Positions 1-8,152 of a stretch of 64,000 bases of DNA are shown piece by piece. The DNA lies in contig JAOAPY010000016.1 in the NCBI GenBank assembly GCA_025463135.1, positions 1 to 64,000 of the forward strand, written 5' to 3'. Each line of letters opens with the position of its first letter. The first letter of the stretch is position 1. The notes beneath the pieces are model-generated. The model saw only the letters and a list, made by a program, of their open reading frames with translations, made no database searches and was not told where the DNA came from. Both the position numbers and the translations under genes were made by a program. This DNA comes from Acidobacteriota bacterium (GTDB lineage Bacteria > Acidobacteriota > Blastocatellia > Pyrinomonadales > Pyrinomonadaceae).

Positions 1-537
1 CGGCGGCCGGCGTACGCCGAGTACTCAGCCGATCGCCGGAATGTAGTTGGGGGAGCGACGCTGGCAGAGCAAAAGCAAGAGTTTGCGACGGCGTTTGTGA
101 CGCGCGCCGAGTTTGTGGAACGGTACCAGAGCCAGACGACGGCCGAATCATTTGTCGATGCATTGCTCGTGAATGTGCAGCAGGCTTCCGGAGTGGATCT
201 GAGCGGTCAGCGCGAGAGTCTGATCGGCCGCTACAAGATGGGTGCGAATCGGAATGAGAGTCGGACGCTGGTGCTGCGCGAAGTCACAGAAAGTGCAGTG
301 GTGCGCGACGCGAATTACAACGCGGCATTTGTGCAGGTGGGATACTTCGGCTACTTGCATCGCAACGCGGAGCCGCAGGGTTATGACTTCTGGCTGAATG
401 TGTTGAACTCAACCGGCAACAGCGGCGACGCAGCGAGCTATCGCGGGATGGTCTGCTCGTTCATCACCTCGACGGAATATCAGAGGCGCTTCAGCGCGGT
501 CGTCAGTCACTCGAACTCAGATTGCGGAGAGCAGTAA
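1..537 (+). CDS. DUF4214 domain protein, C-terminal part (open at left edge)
   Basis: The reading frame is open from base 1 with no stop, so this is the 3' end of a longer gene; the GTG at 97 is probably internal. The last ~150 residues match the DUF4214 pattern as I know it: an 'FVDALL' segment, an 'LVLREVTES' helix, then 'FVQVGYFGYLHRN', 'GYDFWLNVLN' and 'MVCSFITSTEYQRRF'. DUF4214 often ends large secreted or surface proteins with Calx-beta or other adhesion-type repeats; that N-terminal part is outside the window. No enzymatic role can be assigned. Family call is from remembered motif spacing. Confidence 0.8.
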   Translation, partial: RRPAYAEYSADRRNVVGGATLAEQKQEFATAFVTRAEFVERYQSQTTAESFVDALLVNVQQASGVDLSGQRESLIGRYKMGANRNESRTLVLREVTESAVVRDANYNAAFVQVGYFGYLHRNAEPQGYDFWLNVLNSTGNSGDAASYRGMVCSFITSTEYQRRFSAVVSHSNSDCGEQ

Positions 538-554
538 GCAGTCGGCAGGAAGAA

Positions 555-577
555 GTCCGACAAGCTTCAGCTTGTCG
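555..577. repeat. REP-like palindrome, GACAAGCTTCAGCTTGTC type
   Basis: Short inverted repeat reading gtccgacaagcttcagcttg and onward, just after the stop of the DUF4214 gene. It belongs to the same family as hairpins at 10981, 20626, 21153, 30690 and 48065 (stem GACAA(A/G)CT, loop TTCA or TTTA). Confidence 0.7.
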
Positions 578-610
578 TCGAGGTTGAGAACGGGCTCCTT
601 CGAAGAAAAA

Positions 611-716
611 ATTAGCCGCGGATGAACGCGGATAAAAACGGATCTGAATTGCTTCCTGCTGATCCGGTGTTGTCCCCATTTATTCGCGGCTTAACTATTT
701 TGCGATGCGGAACCGC
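611..716. repeat. Dispersed ~100 bp repeat, copy 1
   Basis: Begins attagccgcggatgaacgcg and shares a 32 nt exact match with 4321-4352; the following ~70 nt are recognisably related to 4353-4420. Lies between the DUF4214 gene and the minus-strand gene ending at 728. No coding potential seen. Confidence 0.7.
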
Positions 717-727
717 CCTGAAGAGTT

Positions 728-2131
728 TCAGGGAACCTTGCTGCCGGTCACGATGCCGTGCGAAAAAGCCCTATCACCATTAGTCGTATTGTAAGGATTG
801 GCATTGAAGCCATTACCGGTTGTGATGGCCGCACCGGAATCCGCATTCATTTCGATGCTAAACCACGGGCCATACGGATCCGACACGATCTGGTTGCCGT
901 TAATTGTTAGATGGAACCGATGACCGTTGTTGCAATTGCCGAAACCTGAGTCATCCAATCTTGTGCTCGTTCCAGAGAATGCGAAGGTGCGATTGGGAGT
1001 GAAGGGATGGGGCGAAGCAGTTCCATCAGAGGCTCCGTAAGTCCAATAGGCGTCCGTGCCATTCCAGGTCAGCGTCCCGGACGCAGTGTTATTTGCTCTA
1101 TCTACCGTTTGCAAAGTGAGAGTCCACGTTCCACTGACAGGCGTTGTTGGTGTTACCACTCCCGGAAAGTCGCGCCCCTGACTGACGCCAGACCAGGTCC
1201 CACTCCAGGTTCCCAGGAGCGCTTGCCCAATCTGGCTGACGTTTCTGATGGAAAAGCCCACTGGAATCGAAATGTAATTCGAGGCGTCAGGGGTCTCGAC
1301 TACGACGTACGTTTCTACCGGCAACAGATCGAGATTCCCCAGCAACTCTGGGTGGACGCGTACCCCTATCGTCGCGCTATTTCCGGCCGGCAGAGAGCCG
1401 ATGCGATTCTGCACTTCAAGGGAACCATTGGGGTCACTCACCAGATAGTCGAGCGTGCTGCCCTCCGGTCCAATATTCTTGATCACAAATGTTCGCAGAC
1501 AATTGTCGGGCACATAAATCGTATCGTGGAGGGGACGCAGGTCGAGCTTTGGCTTGGGGGGCCTGATTTTCACCGTACCGGGATTACTAATTTGGTCGTG
1601 CCATCTGACGGTTAAGGTGCATTTACCGGTGGCGATGTTATCTGGGATCCTGAAGATGACTTGCGTGAAGATCGTTCCCGGAATGAGGCGCACAACCTCG
1701 GCCGCAACCTCAAAATTCTGATTGTGGCTATCTAATAAATTTACCGTGACATCGTGTGCAATTTCACCAGGTGCTAACTCAAGATTGGTGACAAAAATAT
1801 TGATTCTTGCATTTCGATCCAGTCCCTGATTGACCCAACTGGTTATGTTTAGGATCACAAATGGATCGGGAAGCCCAAAGGTTCCTTCGATTGCCGCCGC
1901 ATGATCAAATGGAGGACCCGAAGTGTCCAGGACCAATTGAATGGGGGATGGTGACGGGTTCGGGGCTGCAACAGGACCAGTAAGAGACCTCGACGCTTCG
2001 GTAGCGAAAGCAAAAGTAAGAAGTAGAGTCCCGACCAATGCGCCGACGACGAGCATGAGGGGGAGACGAGACCGACAAGAAGTCGTGTATGAACTCCTGG
2101 TGGTTTGGATTAGCTTGGTCATTTGAAACAT
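728..2131 (-). CDS. Exported hypothetical protein with Ig-like/beta-rich regions
   Basis: 467 residues. A hydrophobic stretch around residues 22-45 (LPLMLVVGALVGTLLLTFAF) after a basic N-terminus marks a signal peptide, followed by a Pro/Ser-rich linker (PNPSPSP). The middle part (about 60-310) is beta-rich with motifs such as 'TFVIKNIGPEGS' typical of Ig-like or CARDB-like folds; the C-terminal ~130 residues are Gly/Thr/Asn-rich ('GTWSGTWSG') and look like a lipocalin-like or adhesin-like beta domain. ATG at 2131 has AGGA five bases upstream, better than the ATG three codons later. Function unknown; probably periplasmic or surface. Confidence 0.7.
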   Translation of the reverse strand: MFQMTKLIQTTRSSYTTSCRSRLPLMLVVGALVGTLLLTFAFATEASRSLTGPVAAPNPSPSPIQLVLDTSGPPFDHAAAIEGTFGLPDPFVILNITSWVNQGLDRNARINIFVTNLELAPGEIAHDVTVNLLDSHNQNFEVAAEVVRLIPGTIFTQVIFRIPDNIATGKCTLTVRWHDQISNPGTVKIRPPKPKLDLRPLHDTIYVPDNCLRTFVIKNIGPEGSTLDYLVSDPNGSLEVQNRIGSLPAGNSATIGVRVHPELLGNLDLLPVETYVVVETPDASNYISIPVGFSIRNVSQIGQALLGTWSGTWSGVSQGRDFPGVVTPTTPVSGTWTLTLQTVDRANNTASGTLTWNGTDAYWTYGASDGTASPHPFTPNRTFAFSGTSTRLDDSGFGNCNNGHRFHLTINGNQIVSDPYGPWFSIEMNADSGAAITTGNGFNANPYNTTNGDRAFSHGIVTGSKVP

Positions 2132-2372
2132 TGTGTCCTGATCAGGTTAATACTATGGCGGCGGTTACTTCAGAAACCTCAGAAAGCCGATGTCCTACGA
2201 TTGCGTATGGATTGGTCCAGGGCCGGCCCGAGGACGCCTGGCAACTCGCACCGGACCACCGCTTGCGGTGTTGGGCCATTTTTAACCAACCCAACCATGA
2301 AGTGTCAAGGATAGTTTGTTAGCCCATCGGAGTTGAGGTAAATTCCTTCACGTAATTTGAGCGAGAGTACGC

Positions 2373-2933
2373 ATGTCCACGACTGATTATCATTTCGTAG
2401 ACAAATGGCGTGTCGAAGGCGATGTTAAAGAAGTCGCGGACATCATCGAAGACGCGCTCGCACTTCCCCGCTGGTGGCCTGCCGTTTATTTTGAAGTCAA
2501 AGAGATCGAGCCGGGTGGCGAACGCGGCGTCGGCAAAATCATTGCGTTGCGCGCCGGTGGCTGGTTGCCTTACACCTTGCGCATAAACTTTCGCACTGTG
2601 GCGTCGCGCTATCCCAACGGCTTTACGATGGAGGCAAGTGGCGATCTTGCAGGAACGGGGATTTGGATCTTTGAGCAGGATGGCGCCGCTGTGAAGGTGA
2701 CCTATGACTGGACGATCCGTGCTAATAAGTCAATAATTCGCGCGCTTTCATTCTTGCTTAAGCCTATCTTTCGCGCCAATCACAATTGGACCATGAAGCG
2801 CGGTGAAGAGAGTTTGAAACTGGAACTCCTGCGTCGCCGCGCCCGTACTGCTGAAGAAGCCGCCCGCATACCTGCTCCACCCGGCCCGTCTCTGCCTTTT
2901 AAGCTCTGCGTGTCGCGCAAGCAGATCTACTGA
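2373..2933 (+). CDS. SRPBCC (START/polyketide-cyclase-like) family protein
   Basis: 186 residues without signal peptide. The opening 'YHFVDKWRVEGDVKEVADIIEDALALPRWWPAVY' layout (beta strand, then a helix ending in a WW-P motif) and 'GVGKIIALRAGGWLPYTLRI' match the SRPBCC ligand-binding fold, which encloses a hydrophobic cavity. The C-terminal helix 'NHNWTMKRGEESLKLEL' is also typical. The last ~35 residues (EEAARIPAPPGPSLPF) extend beyond the domain. Ligand unknown. It stands alone between two minus-strand exported proteins and is followed by a hairpin at 2949-2974. Confidence 0.75.
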   Translation: MSTTDYHFVDKWRVEGDVKEVADIIEDALALPRWWPAVYFEVKEIEPGGERGVGKIIALRAGGWLPYTLRINFRTVASRYPNGFTMEASGDLAGTGIWIFEQDGAAVKVTYDWTIRANKSIIRALSFLLKPIFRANHNWTMKRGEESLKLELLRRRARTAEEAARIPAPPGPSLPFKLCVSRKQIY

Positions 2934-2948
2934 GTGATCTTTTCTCAT

Positions 2949-2974
2949 TCTCACCCGGTTGAAGCCGGGTGAGA
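2949..2974. repeat. CACCCGG hairpin (REP-like, possible terminator)
   Basis: tctcacccgg-ttgaag-ccgggtgaga: a 10 bp perfect stem with a 6 nt loop, 15 bases after the SRPBCC stop, between convergent genes. Same family as hairpins at 50868 and 50989. No T-tract, so a stem-stabilised 3' end or REP is as likely as an intrinsic terminator. Confidence 0.65.
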
Positions 2975-3007
2975 CTAAGATGAAGTATTGTTTGGGTGGC
3001 GCAGCGG

Positions 3008-4180
3008 TTAGCTCTTCCGGTGGATCCGTCGTCTGGTGGTCCGTCGCTTGTGTGTGGGCTTGACCTCAGGAGCAGGCGCACTTGTGGTTTCCTGTTTCTT
3101 CGGTCGGGTTTCATCACGAATAAAGTCAGCCACTGCCTGCTGCGAAACATCGGCTTGTATCAGCACTTCGGTATCGGTGGGCGTAATTACGATGCCGTTA
3201 AATACCGATTGCGCCTTGGAATCCTTGATCGCGCCGGCGGCCGATTGCAGGGCCATCGAAAGTAAGCTCTTGATGATCTTCGCTGTATCGGGATTGTCGG
3301 CATAGATCGCAGAGCGTAGTTTGAACGAGGTCGCGTCCATGGTGATGCTGGAATAAAAATCGCCCAGCTTCATATCACAGCGCGAAGCGCGCGGATGGTC
3401 TTCAGTGCCAAGCAAAGCGAAGGTCTTCGCAAAGGCTGTCAATGGCGAGCCGGCGCTGCTTACCAGCACCGTCGGATCACGCAAAGCCGAATTGAGCAGT
3501 TCGGCACTGATGCGGTTCTTCCCAGCGGCCGCATCGATGGCCGCTTTCACATAGGTGGTCGTGCCCATGGCAATCGTGTCGCCGCTGAGCAAAGCGATGG
3601 CCACCTCTGAGAGTGACTTCAGGATTGGTGTCTTCTCGGCCTGTTTGGCTATGTCGTCAATGGCCATTAAGCCGATCGTTTTTGAGCCGTAGGTCTCTTC
3701 GCGCAGTTTCCCTTTGGACGCTTCGCGCGCCAGCTGCATTAGCGCCGCGCCATCAAAATCACCTTTGAACACGACCATGAATTCAGGCAGCGCAAAACTG
3801 AGATCAGCGCCAGGTTTCTTGAAGCGGACCTGAAAAACAAAGTAGTCAAGGCTGGCGGGATCAAGACCAACATTCTTTTTTAGTTCGGCCAGACCCTGGC
3901 GCATCTCTGCCAGATCCTTCTCGGGCAGAATGCGCGGCGCGGCTTCGGTCAGGATCCGATGCGGGTTGATATAGACCAGCGAGTCCGCCTCGGGAAGGTT
4001 GGCGAGCGCGGCTGCGGCATCCTGAAGGACTACCGGCGCCCTCGCGGTGACGTTGTTTCTGGCCAGGGATTGCGGTTGCTGCGCCTGCGTTCCGGTGGCG
4101 CAAGCCAGGACGATCACGAATAAGACCGGGAACAAGGACCAGGCACCTCTGCTGTGATGTAGGGGATTGTGTTTGCTCAC
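3008..4180 (-). CDS. Exported hypothetical protein with basic C-terminal tail
   Basis: About 390 residues. I prefer the GTG at 4180 because it has a GGAG Shine-Dalgarno 8 bases upstream; the ATG at 4222 has none and would give an overlong signal peptide. Signal peptide 'SLFPVLFVIVLACATGTQAQQ'. The mature part has segments such as 'LPEADSLVYINPHRIL', 'YFVFQVRFKK', 'FMVVFKGDFDGAAL' and 'GTTTYVKAAIDAAAGK', an alternating strand/helix arrangement seen in periplasmic DUF3352-like proteins, though I cannot confirm the family. The C-terminus is very basic (HKRRTTRRRIHRKS), possibly binding nucleic acid, cell wall or LPS. Function unknown. Confidence 0.65.
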   Translation of the reverse strand: MSKHNPLHHSRGAWSLFPVLFVIVLACATGTQAQQPQSLARNNVTARAPVVLQDAAAALANLPEADSLVYINPHRILTEAAPRILPEKDLAEMRQGLAELKKNVGLDPASLDYFVFQVRFKKPGADLSFALPEFMVVFKGDFDGAALMQLAREASKGKLREETYGSKTIGLMAIDDIAKQAEKTPILKSLSEVAIALLSGDTIAMGTTTYVKAAIDAAAGKNRISAELLNSALRDPTVLVSSAGSPLTAFAKTFALLGTEDHPRASRCDMKLGDFYSSITMDATSFKLRSAIYADNPDTAKIIKSLLSMALQSAAGAIKDSKAQSVFNGIVITPTDTEVLIQADVSQQAVADFIRDETRPKKQETTSAPAPEVKPTHKRRTTRRRIHRKS

Positions 4181-4320
4181 GCGTTTGACTCCAGCTCTGT
4201 AAATTTGCGCGTATCTTCCCATAAACAGTCAGACGTTCGCCACACATTTATTGGAGAGTTCGCCGAGATTTCGTAACCGCGTCGAGTCCAGTTCGGAGAA
4301 AGTGAGGGCTCGGAAGAATA

Positions 4321-4403
4321 ATTAGCCGCGGATGAACGCGGATAAAAACGGACCCGAAATGCACTTTCCTGATCCGCGTTTTCCGCGTTCATCTGCGGCT
4401 GGT
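4321..4403. repeat. Dispersed ~100 bp repeat, copy 2, with inverted arm
   Basis: 4321-4352 is identical over 32 nt to 611-642. In this copy the second arm (gatccgcgttttccgcgttc... to 4400) is nearly the reverse complement of the first, so the element can fold into a long hairpin. It sits between the genes ending at 3008 and 4471, both on the minus strand. Confidence 0.7.
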
Positions 4404-4470
4404 TCTTAGCGATGCGAAACCATCGACTGAAGACGGTACTCTCAACGCCTGTTTCCTTGATACTCTATTC

Positions 4471-4977
4471 TTATGGAGTCTTGGCCGGAACGGCGGCGGG
4501 AGCGCTCGCCTGTTTCTCGAGGATGATCTTTTGATCGGTCTCACCCAGGGTACTGGCAAAGTGCACGCTTATCGTCAGTGTTTTTCCGTCAGGGGAAAGC
4601 GCCCACGTTGATTGGGCATTCACGTCCGCATCGTTGTAGGCGAATTTGGAAGTGATCACGAGATTGTTGCCTTCCCATTTCAGGGTTGAGTGGATCGCCA
4701 GTGGTCCAATCTGGTTCGTGACTTCTTTACCATCAGTCGTGTACTTGATCGTATATTCCTGTTTGCCCTGCGCGCCTTCGGAAATTACGTCATCCGTGAT
4801 GGACGGATCCTTGTGAGTGATTACATCGGTGCGACTGTCAGGGCCCGGCAGAGCGCCAAAGTCGCTTTTGGCAACGTTCAACTTCCACGTGCCGCTAAAA
4901 TCCGCTTTCTGTTGCGCATAGGCCGAAACTATTGGCAGCGCAATAAGGACCGCGATCAAGAGTAGTCTGCGAATCAT
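4471..4977 (-). CDS. Small exported lipocalin-like beta-barrel protein
   Basis: 168 residues. Signal peptide MIRRLLLIAVLIALPIVSAYA with cleavage after AYA. The mature protein opens 'DFSGTWKLNVAKSDFG', a very common start of small exported proteins in Acidobacteriota, and continues with alternating strands ('YTIKYTTDGKEVTNQIG', 'LKWEGNNLVITSKF', 'WALSPDGKTLTISVHF'), which resembles an 8-10-strand lipocalin-like barrel. The C-terminal tail is Ala/Pro-rich. A GGAG sits 8 bases before the ATG. No ligand can be inferred. Monocistronic in appearance. Confidence 0.75.
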   Translation of the reverse strand: MIRRLLLIAVLIALPIVSAYAQQKADFSGTWKLNVAKSDFGALPGPDSRTDVITHKDPSITDDVISEGAQGKQEYTIKYTTDGKEVTNQIGPLAIHSTLKWEGNNLVITSKFAYNDADVNAQSTWALSPDGKTLTISVHFASTLGETDQKIILEKQASAPAAVPAKTP

Positions 4978-5239
4978 GAGTTGTTCTCCATTCCTAATTC
5001 AAACTCGAGGTTTCTGAGATCTTAGCACCGCTCTTTGGTGTGCTTGATTGTTAGTTCAATACCGGAGGTTACTACGGAAACAAGCCGCTGAGAGTTTCAG
5101 AGCAACGCGGAAATTGAGTTGCCTTCGAGGACGATGTCTTAAAGATTCTCTCGCTCTGCCAGCCCATTCCTCAATTCTGTAACTACTTGCTCGCAGGGCT
5201 GAATGCCGGCAACTCAATCAATCGCACAAGCACCATTTC

Positions 5240-5803
5240 CTAATCGTCTTTGATCGGTGGATGGAATGTTAAAGTCGGCGGCTTCCAGGTCCGGCTCGTG
5301 CCGACGATTCCTTTCTTTTCAATGACCACTTCCAGCTTTTCCGGCGTGACCGCAATCAACAGGTAGTCTTTGGGTCGCTCTGGATAAAAGGCTTTCCATT
5401 CTGCTTTCCAGTGCCGCGACTTCTCTTTTGGATCCTCAACGAGGCGCGCGACTCCGGAGATGCTCACGTAACCCTGTGAGGCGGAATCAAAATAATAGAG
5501 AACGACATGAGGGTTTCTGCGAATCTCGTGGACCTTGCGACTGTTGGGATTGGTGGCCAGCCAAACCACCAGATTTTCGTCAGGCGGAAAGGGATCCATC
5601 GCCCTTGCCTGCGCGCGACCCTTTGCGTCGATGGTCACGAGGGCGCAATAGCGTACCGTGGTCATCAACTCTCGGGCGCCCGAGATCAGCCGCGTTCGAT
5701 CTAACTGCTGCGTCTTCTCTTGAAGATCACCGAACGATGCCGGAACGAAGAGCAGCAATAATAGCGATACTTTCAAGAGCCGCATGATTGAGTCGATGAG
5801 CAT
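5240..5803 (-). CDS. Pyridoxamine 5'-phosphate oxidase (PPOX) family protein with signal peptide
   Basis: 187 residues from the ATG at 5803 (another ATG six codons later, at 5785, would also fit). The frame stays open further upstream but those residues overlap the MATE gene and look non-coding. 'MRLLKVSLLLLLFVPASFGD' is a signal peptide. The mature part has the PPOX/FMN-binding split barrel: 'GARELMTTVRYCALVTIDAKGRAQARAMDP', 'LVVWLATNPNSRKVHEIRRNPHVVLYYFD', 'YVSISGVARLVEDP', then 'FYPERPKDYLLIAVTPEKLEVV'. This resembles the general-stress-protein-26-like branch. Export of a flavin or F420 split-barrel protein is unusual, so the cofactor may be absent or loaded outside. Exact substrate unknown. 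Confidence 0.75.
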   Translation of the reverse strand: MLIDSIMRLLKVSLLLLLFVPASFGDLQEKTQQLDRTRLISGARELMTTVRYCALVTIDAKGRAQARAMDPFPPDENLVVWLATNPNSRKVHEIRRNPHVVLYYFDSASQGYVSISGVARLVEDPKEKSRHWKAEWKAFYPERPKDYLLIAVTPEKLEVVIEKKGIVGTSRTWKPPTLTFHPPIKDD

Positions 5804-5851
5804 GTTCTGGCGTTCAGTTGCTTGAAACTCTGATAAGTGTATCGACGCTTT

Positions 5852-5877
5852 TGTACTCCAGGCTGCCGGCCTGCAGA
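5852..5877. repeat. CAGGCTGCCGGCCTG palindrome
   Basis: tgtactccaggctgccggcc tgcaga lies between the PPOX start and MATE stop. Related palindromes occur at 39950-39970 and 41998-42016, each preceded by TGTAC, which argues for one repeat family. Confidence 0.6.
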
Positions 5878-5949
5878 TCCCGCGCATGAGGCATGCTACC
5901 CAGACCTCGACACGCTGGCAGCCTGTCGTAAAAGGTTTCCAGCGAGCTC

Positions 5950-7461
5950 TTAAACAGCGCGAGTCTTCCAGCGGCCGCGGCGGAAAAAGATTGCGCTCAC
6001 AATTGCCAGCGATGAAAATGCGATCATGATAGCGAGGAAGACGCCTCGCGGTCCCATATTGAAGTGGATCGCCAGCACATAGGCCAGCGGCAGTTCCAAC
6101 AACCAAAACACGAATAGATTGATAATCGTGGGTGTCCACGTGTCGCCCGCGCCATTGAAGGACTGCGTCAATACCATGCCGTAAGCGTAGAACAGGAACC
6201 CATACGAAACCGTCCTCAGGCAGTCCACGCCGTAGGGAATCACATTCGGATCGGAAGTGAAAAACTTAATAATAGGGTGCGCGAACAGAACAAATATGAG
6301 TCCCACCGTTCCCAGGCAAACCATATTATAAAAGCCGGCGGTCCAGACTGCCTTCTCGGCGCGTTCAGGATTGCCTGCACCCAGGGCCTGGCCGACCATG
6401 GTCGCCGCCGCATTGGACATCCCCCACGAAGGCAGGATGGCAAATATGATGACGCGTATCCCGATACCATAACCAGCGAGCGCATCGCTTCCAAAACTGG
6501 ATACGGTGCGCACCAGGCCGACCCAGCTCACCATGCTGATGGAAACCTGAAAGGTTGCGGTTGATGATAGCCGAACCAGTTTGGCCATGATGGCCGGCTC
6601 GATCCGCAATATCGCGCGGCTGATGCTAAAGCGCCCGCCTTTTCCTACCAAACGGCTGAAGGCGTACAGAGCGCCAATGCCGCGACCGATGTTGGTCGCC
6701 ACGGCCGCTCCGACAACACCCATCCTGGGAAACGGTCCCAAGCCAAAAATGAAGCAAGGGCCTAACAGGATGTTAATTCCATTAGCCAGCCAAAGTACGC
6801 GCATCGCGATGGCCGCATCACCTGAGCCGCGAAAGATCGCGTTGATCAGAAAGAGCATGATAATGGTCGCGTTGCCCGCGAGCATAATTCTCGTAAACCC
6901 AACACCGTTCTGTATGACCCAGGGCGATCCGCCCATCACCGTTAATAACTTCGGGGCAAGGGGCACGCCGATCGCCGCAAAGACGAATGAAACCAACAGG
7001 CCCAGGACGAGTGCTTGTACAGCGGACCTGGCTGCACCTTCGGGATTCTTCTCGCCAATGCGACGGGCCACCATCGCGGCCGCGCCTATGCTGAGCCCGA
7101 TAGCAATCGCATACATGAACGTGAGCAGTGATTCGGTGAGAACGACTGTCGACACAGCGTCCGGGTTCTTCAGATGTGAAATCCAGTAGATGTCGGCAAC
7201 CGCAAAGGTGCTTTCCATCAACATCTCGAGCACCATCGGAATCGCCAGCAGCACCACCGAGCGGCCGATGGGGCCAACAGTATAGTCTCGATGAGAACCG
7301 CGCAGAGCTTCGCGAATTCCCGACCACAGACCCTGGTCGGGAGCCGGCGCGGGTTTCCCAGCTTCGCTGCCTGCCGCGAGTTCAGCCGCGGCGATCAGAT
7401 CGCACTCGGCTACGCTTTCCGCCGCCGGCAAACTTGGTAAGCACTCCGATGAATCAGCCAT
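5950..7461 (-). CDS. MATE family multidrug efflux transporter
   Basis: 503 residues, close to the family norm plus a ~60-residue hydrophilic Ala/Glu-rich N-terminal extension. The body begins 'VGPIGRSVVLLAIPMVLEMLMES' and has about 12 hydrophobic segments with MATE hallmarks: 'TFAVADIYWISHL', 'SIGAAAMVARRIGEKNPEGA' and, in the second half, 'SNAAATMVGQALGAGNPERAEKAV'. These two half-repeats are the VxRxxGxGN-type motifs of Na+- or H+-coupled drug/cation antiporters. Substrate cannot be read from sequence. The gene is followed after ~145 bp by the PPOX gene on the same strand. Confidence 0.9.
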   Translation of the reverse strand: MADSSECLPSLPAAESVAECDLIAAAELAAGSEAGKPAPAPDQGLWSGIREALRGSHRDYTVGPIGRSVVLLAIPMVLEMLMESTFAVADIYWISHLKNPDAVSTVVLTESLLTFMYAIAIGLSIGAAAMVARRIGEKNPEGAARSAVQALVLGLLVSFVFAAIGVPLAPKLLTVMGGSPWVIQNGVGFTRIMLAGNATIIMLFLINAIFRGSGDAAIAMRVLWLANGINILLGPCFIFGLGPFPRMGVVGAAVATNIGRGIGALYAFSRLVGKGGRFSISRAILRIEPAIMAKLVRLSSTATFQVSISMVSWVGLVRTVSSFGSDALAGYGIGIRVIIFAILPSWGMSNAAATMVGQALGAGNPERAEKAVWTAGFYNMVCLGTVGLIFVLFAHPIIKFFTSDPNVIPYGVDCLRTVSYGFLFYAYGMVLTQSFNGAGDTWTPTIINLFVFWLLELPLAYVLAIHFNMGPRGVFLAIMIAFSSLAIVSAIFFRRGRWKTRAV

Positions 7462-7486
7462 GATAGCGAATCTATTAAGATCTTTA

Positions 7487-7606
7487 TCCGTTTAGAACGC
7501 GGACTTGTCCGCCCGGCGACGACACAGTTCAACTAACTAAAAAGGCGTTTCCCGTCCCATCACTGTTGTTGGGAAGCGGGCGGATAAGTCCGGTTTCTAA
7601 ACGGAT
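7487..7606. repeat. Inverted pair of GCGGACTTGTCCGC-type repeats
   Basis: The arm at 7487-7512 (tccgtttagaacgcggactt gtccgc) is nearly the reverse complement of 7580-7606 (ends ctaaacgga). They bracket ~70 bp upstream of the MATE gene. The same core recurs at 61143 and 61188. Confidence 0.65.
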
Positions 7607-7665
7607 GGATTGTTTTCAAAGTGATCGGGCTAGCGGCAATTCAAAACGGTTTCAGTAAGATTTCG

Positions 7666-8037
7666 TTACGCCGTTCTCCCAAAATCGTCCTGCAGCCGCA
7701 CGATGTCGTCTTCGCCGAGATAATTTCCGCGCTGCACTTCGATGAAGATCAGCAAGTCGGTCCCGGGATTTTCTACGCGGTGCGCCGCGCCGATAGGGAT
7801 GTCGATTGCCTCGCCGCTGGAGACAGCGATCTCTTCATCGTTCAGCGTAACCCTGGCGGTACCCTGGACCACGACCCAATGCTCGGCACGCAGCGCGTGC
7901 TTTTGATAGCTCAATCTCTTTCCCGGCAGGACCTCGATCCGTTTGACCTTAAAGTCCTGTCCTTCGTCGATCACGTTAAATGTTCCCCAGGGTCGCCGAT
8001 CAAATTTCGGCGATGTATCGTCGGCTGTGTTCTGCAC
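7666..8037 (-). CDS. Cupin, mannose-6-phosphate isomerase type II-like
   Basis: 123 residues from a GTG at 8037, chosen because AGGAGG lies 8 bases upstream; a longer frame exists but would overlap the upstream gene with non-conserved sequence. 'RRPWGTFNVIDEG', 'FKVKRIEVLPGKRLSYQKHALRAEHWVVVQGTA' and 'GEAIDIPIGAAHRVENPG' are the classical type II phosphomannose isomerase/GDP-mannose pyrophosphorylase C-terminal cupin, with metal-binding H/E residues in Q-KH...EHW and the later H. The nucleotidyltransferase half of ManC is absent, so this is a stand-alone cupin that may isomerise a hexose phosphate. Lies 115 bp after the thioredoxin-like gene, same strand. Confidence 0.85.
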   Translation of the reverse strand: MQNTADDTSPKFDRRPWGTFNVIDEGQDFKVKRIEVLPGKRLSYQKHALRAEHWVVVQGTARVTLNDEEIAVSSGEAIDIPIGAAHRVENPGTDLLIFIEVQRGNYLGEDDIVRLQDDFGRTA

Positions 8038-8152
8038 TTGCAACTCCTCCTGATCTTTTCCGGCAGACACGACACTATCACGAGTGCAGGCGTGTCTTGA
8101 ACTCAATTTTTGGATGCGTGTGAAAAATCGCCTTTGAAGCGATTGGGCGAGA

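Noticed and set aside
1007-1615. Plus-strand 202-residue frame antisense to the exported protein at 728-2131
   Set aside because: No domain, start or composition support; a shadow of the minus-strand gene.
2995-3030. tRNA-like string 'gggtggcgcagcggttagct'
   Set aside because: Looks like a tRNA 5' end, but no matching acceptor stem, anticodon loop or T-loop (ggttcgaatcc-type) follows; it is partly the end of the gene at 3008.
5804-6139. N-terminal extension of the PPOX protein
   Set aside because: Overlaps the MATE gene 3' end and a repeat; sequence shows no domain and a signal peptide begins at 5803/5785.
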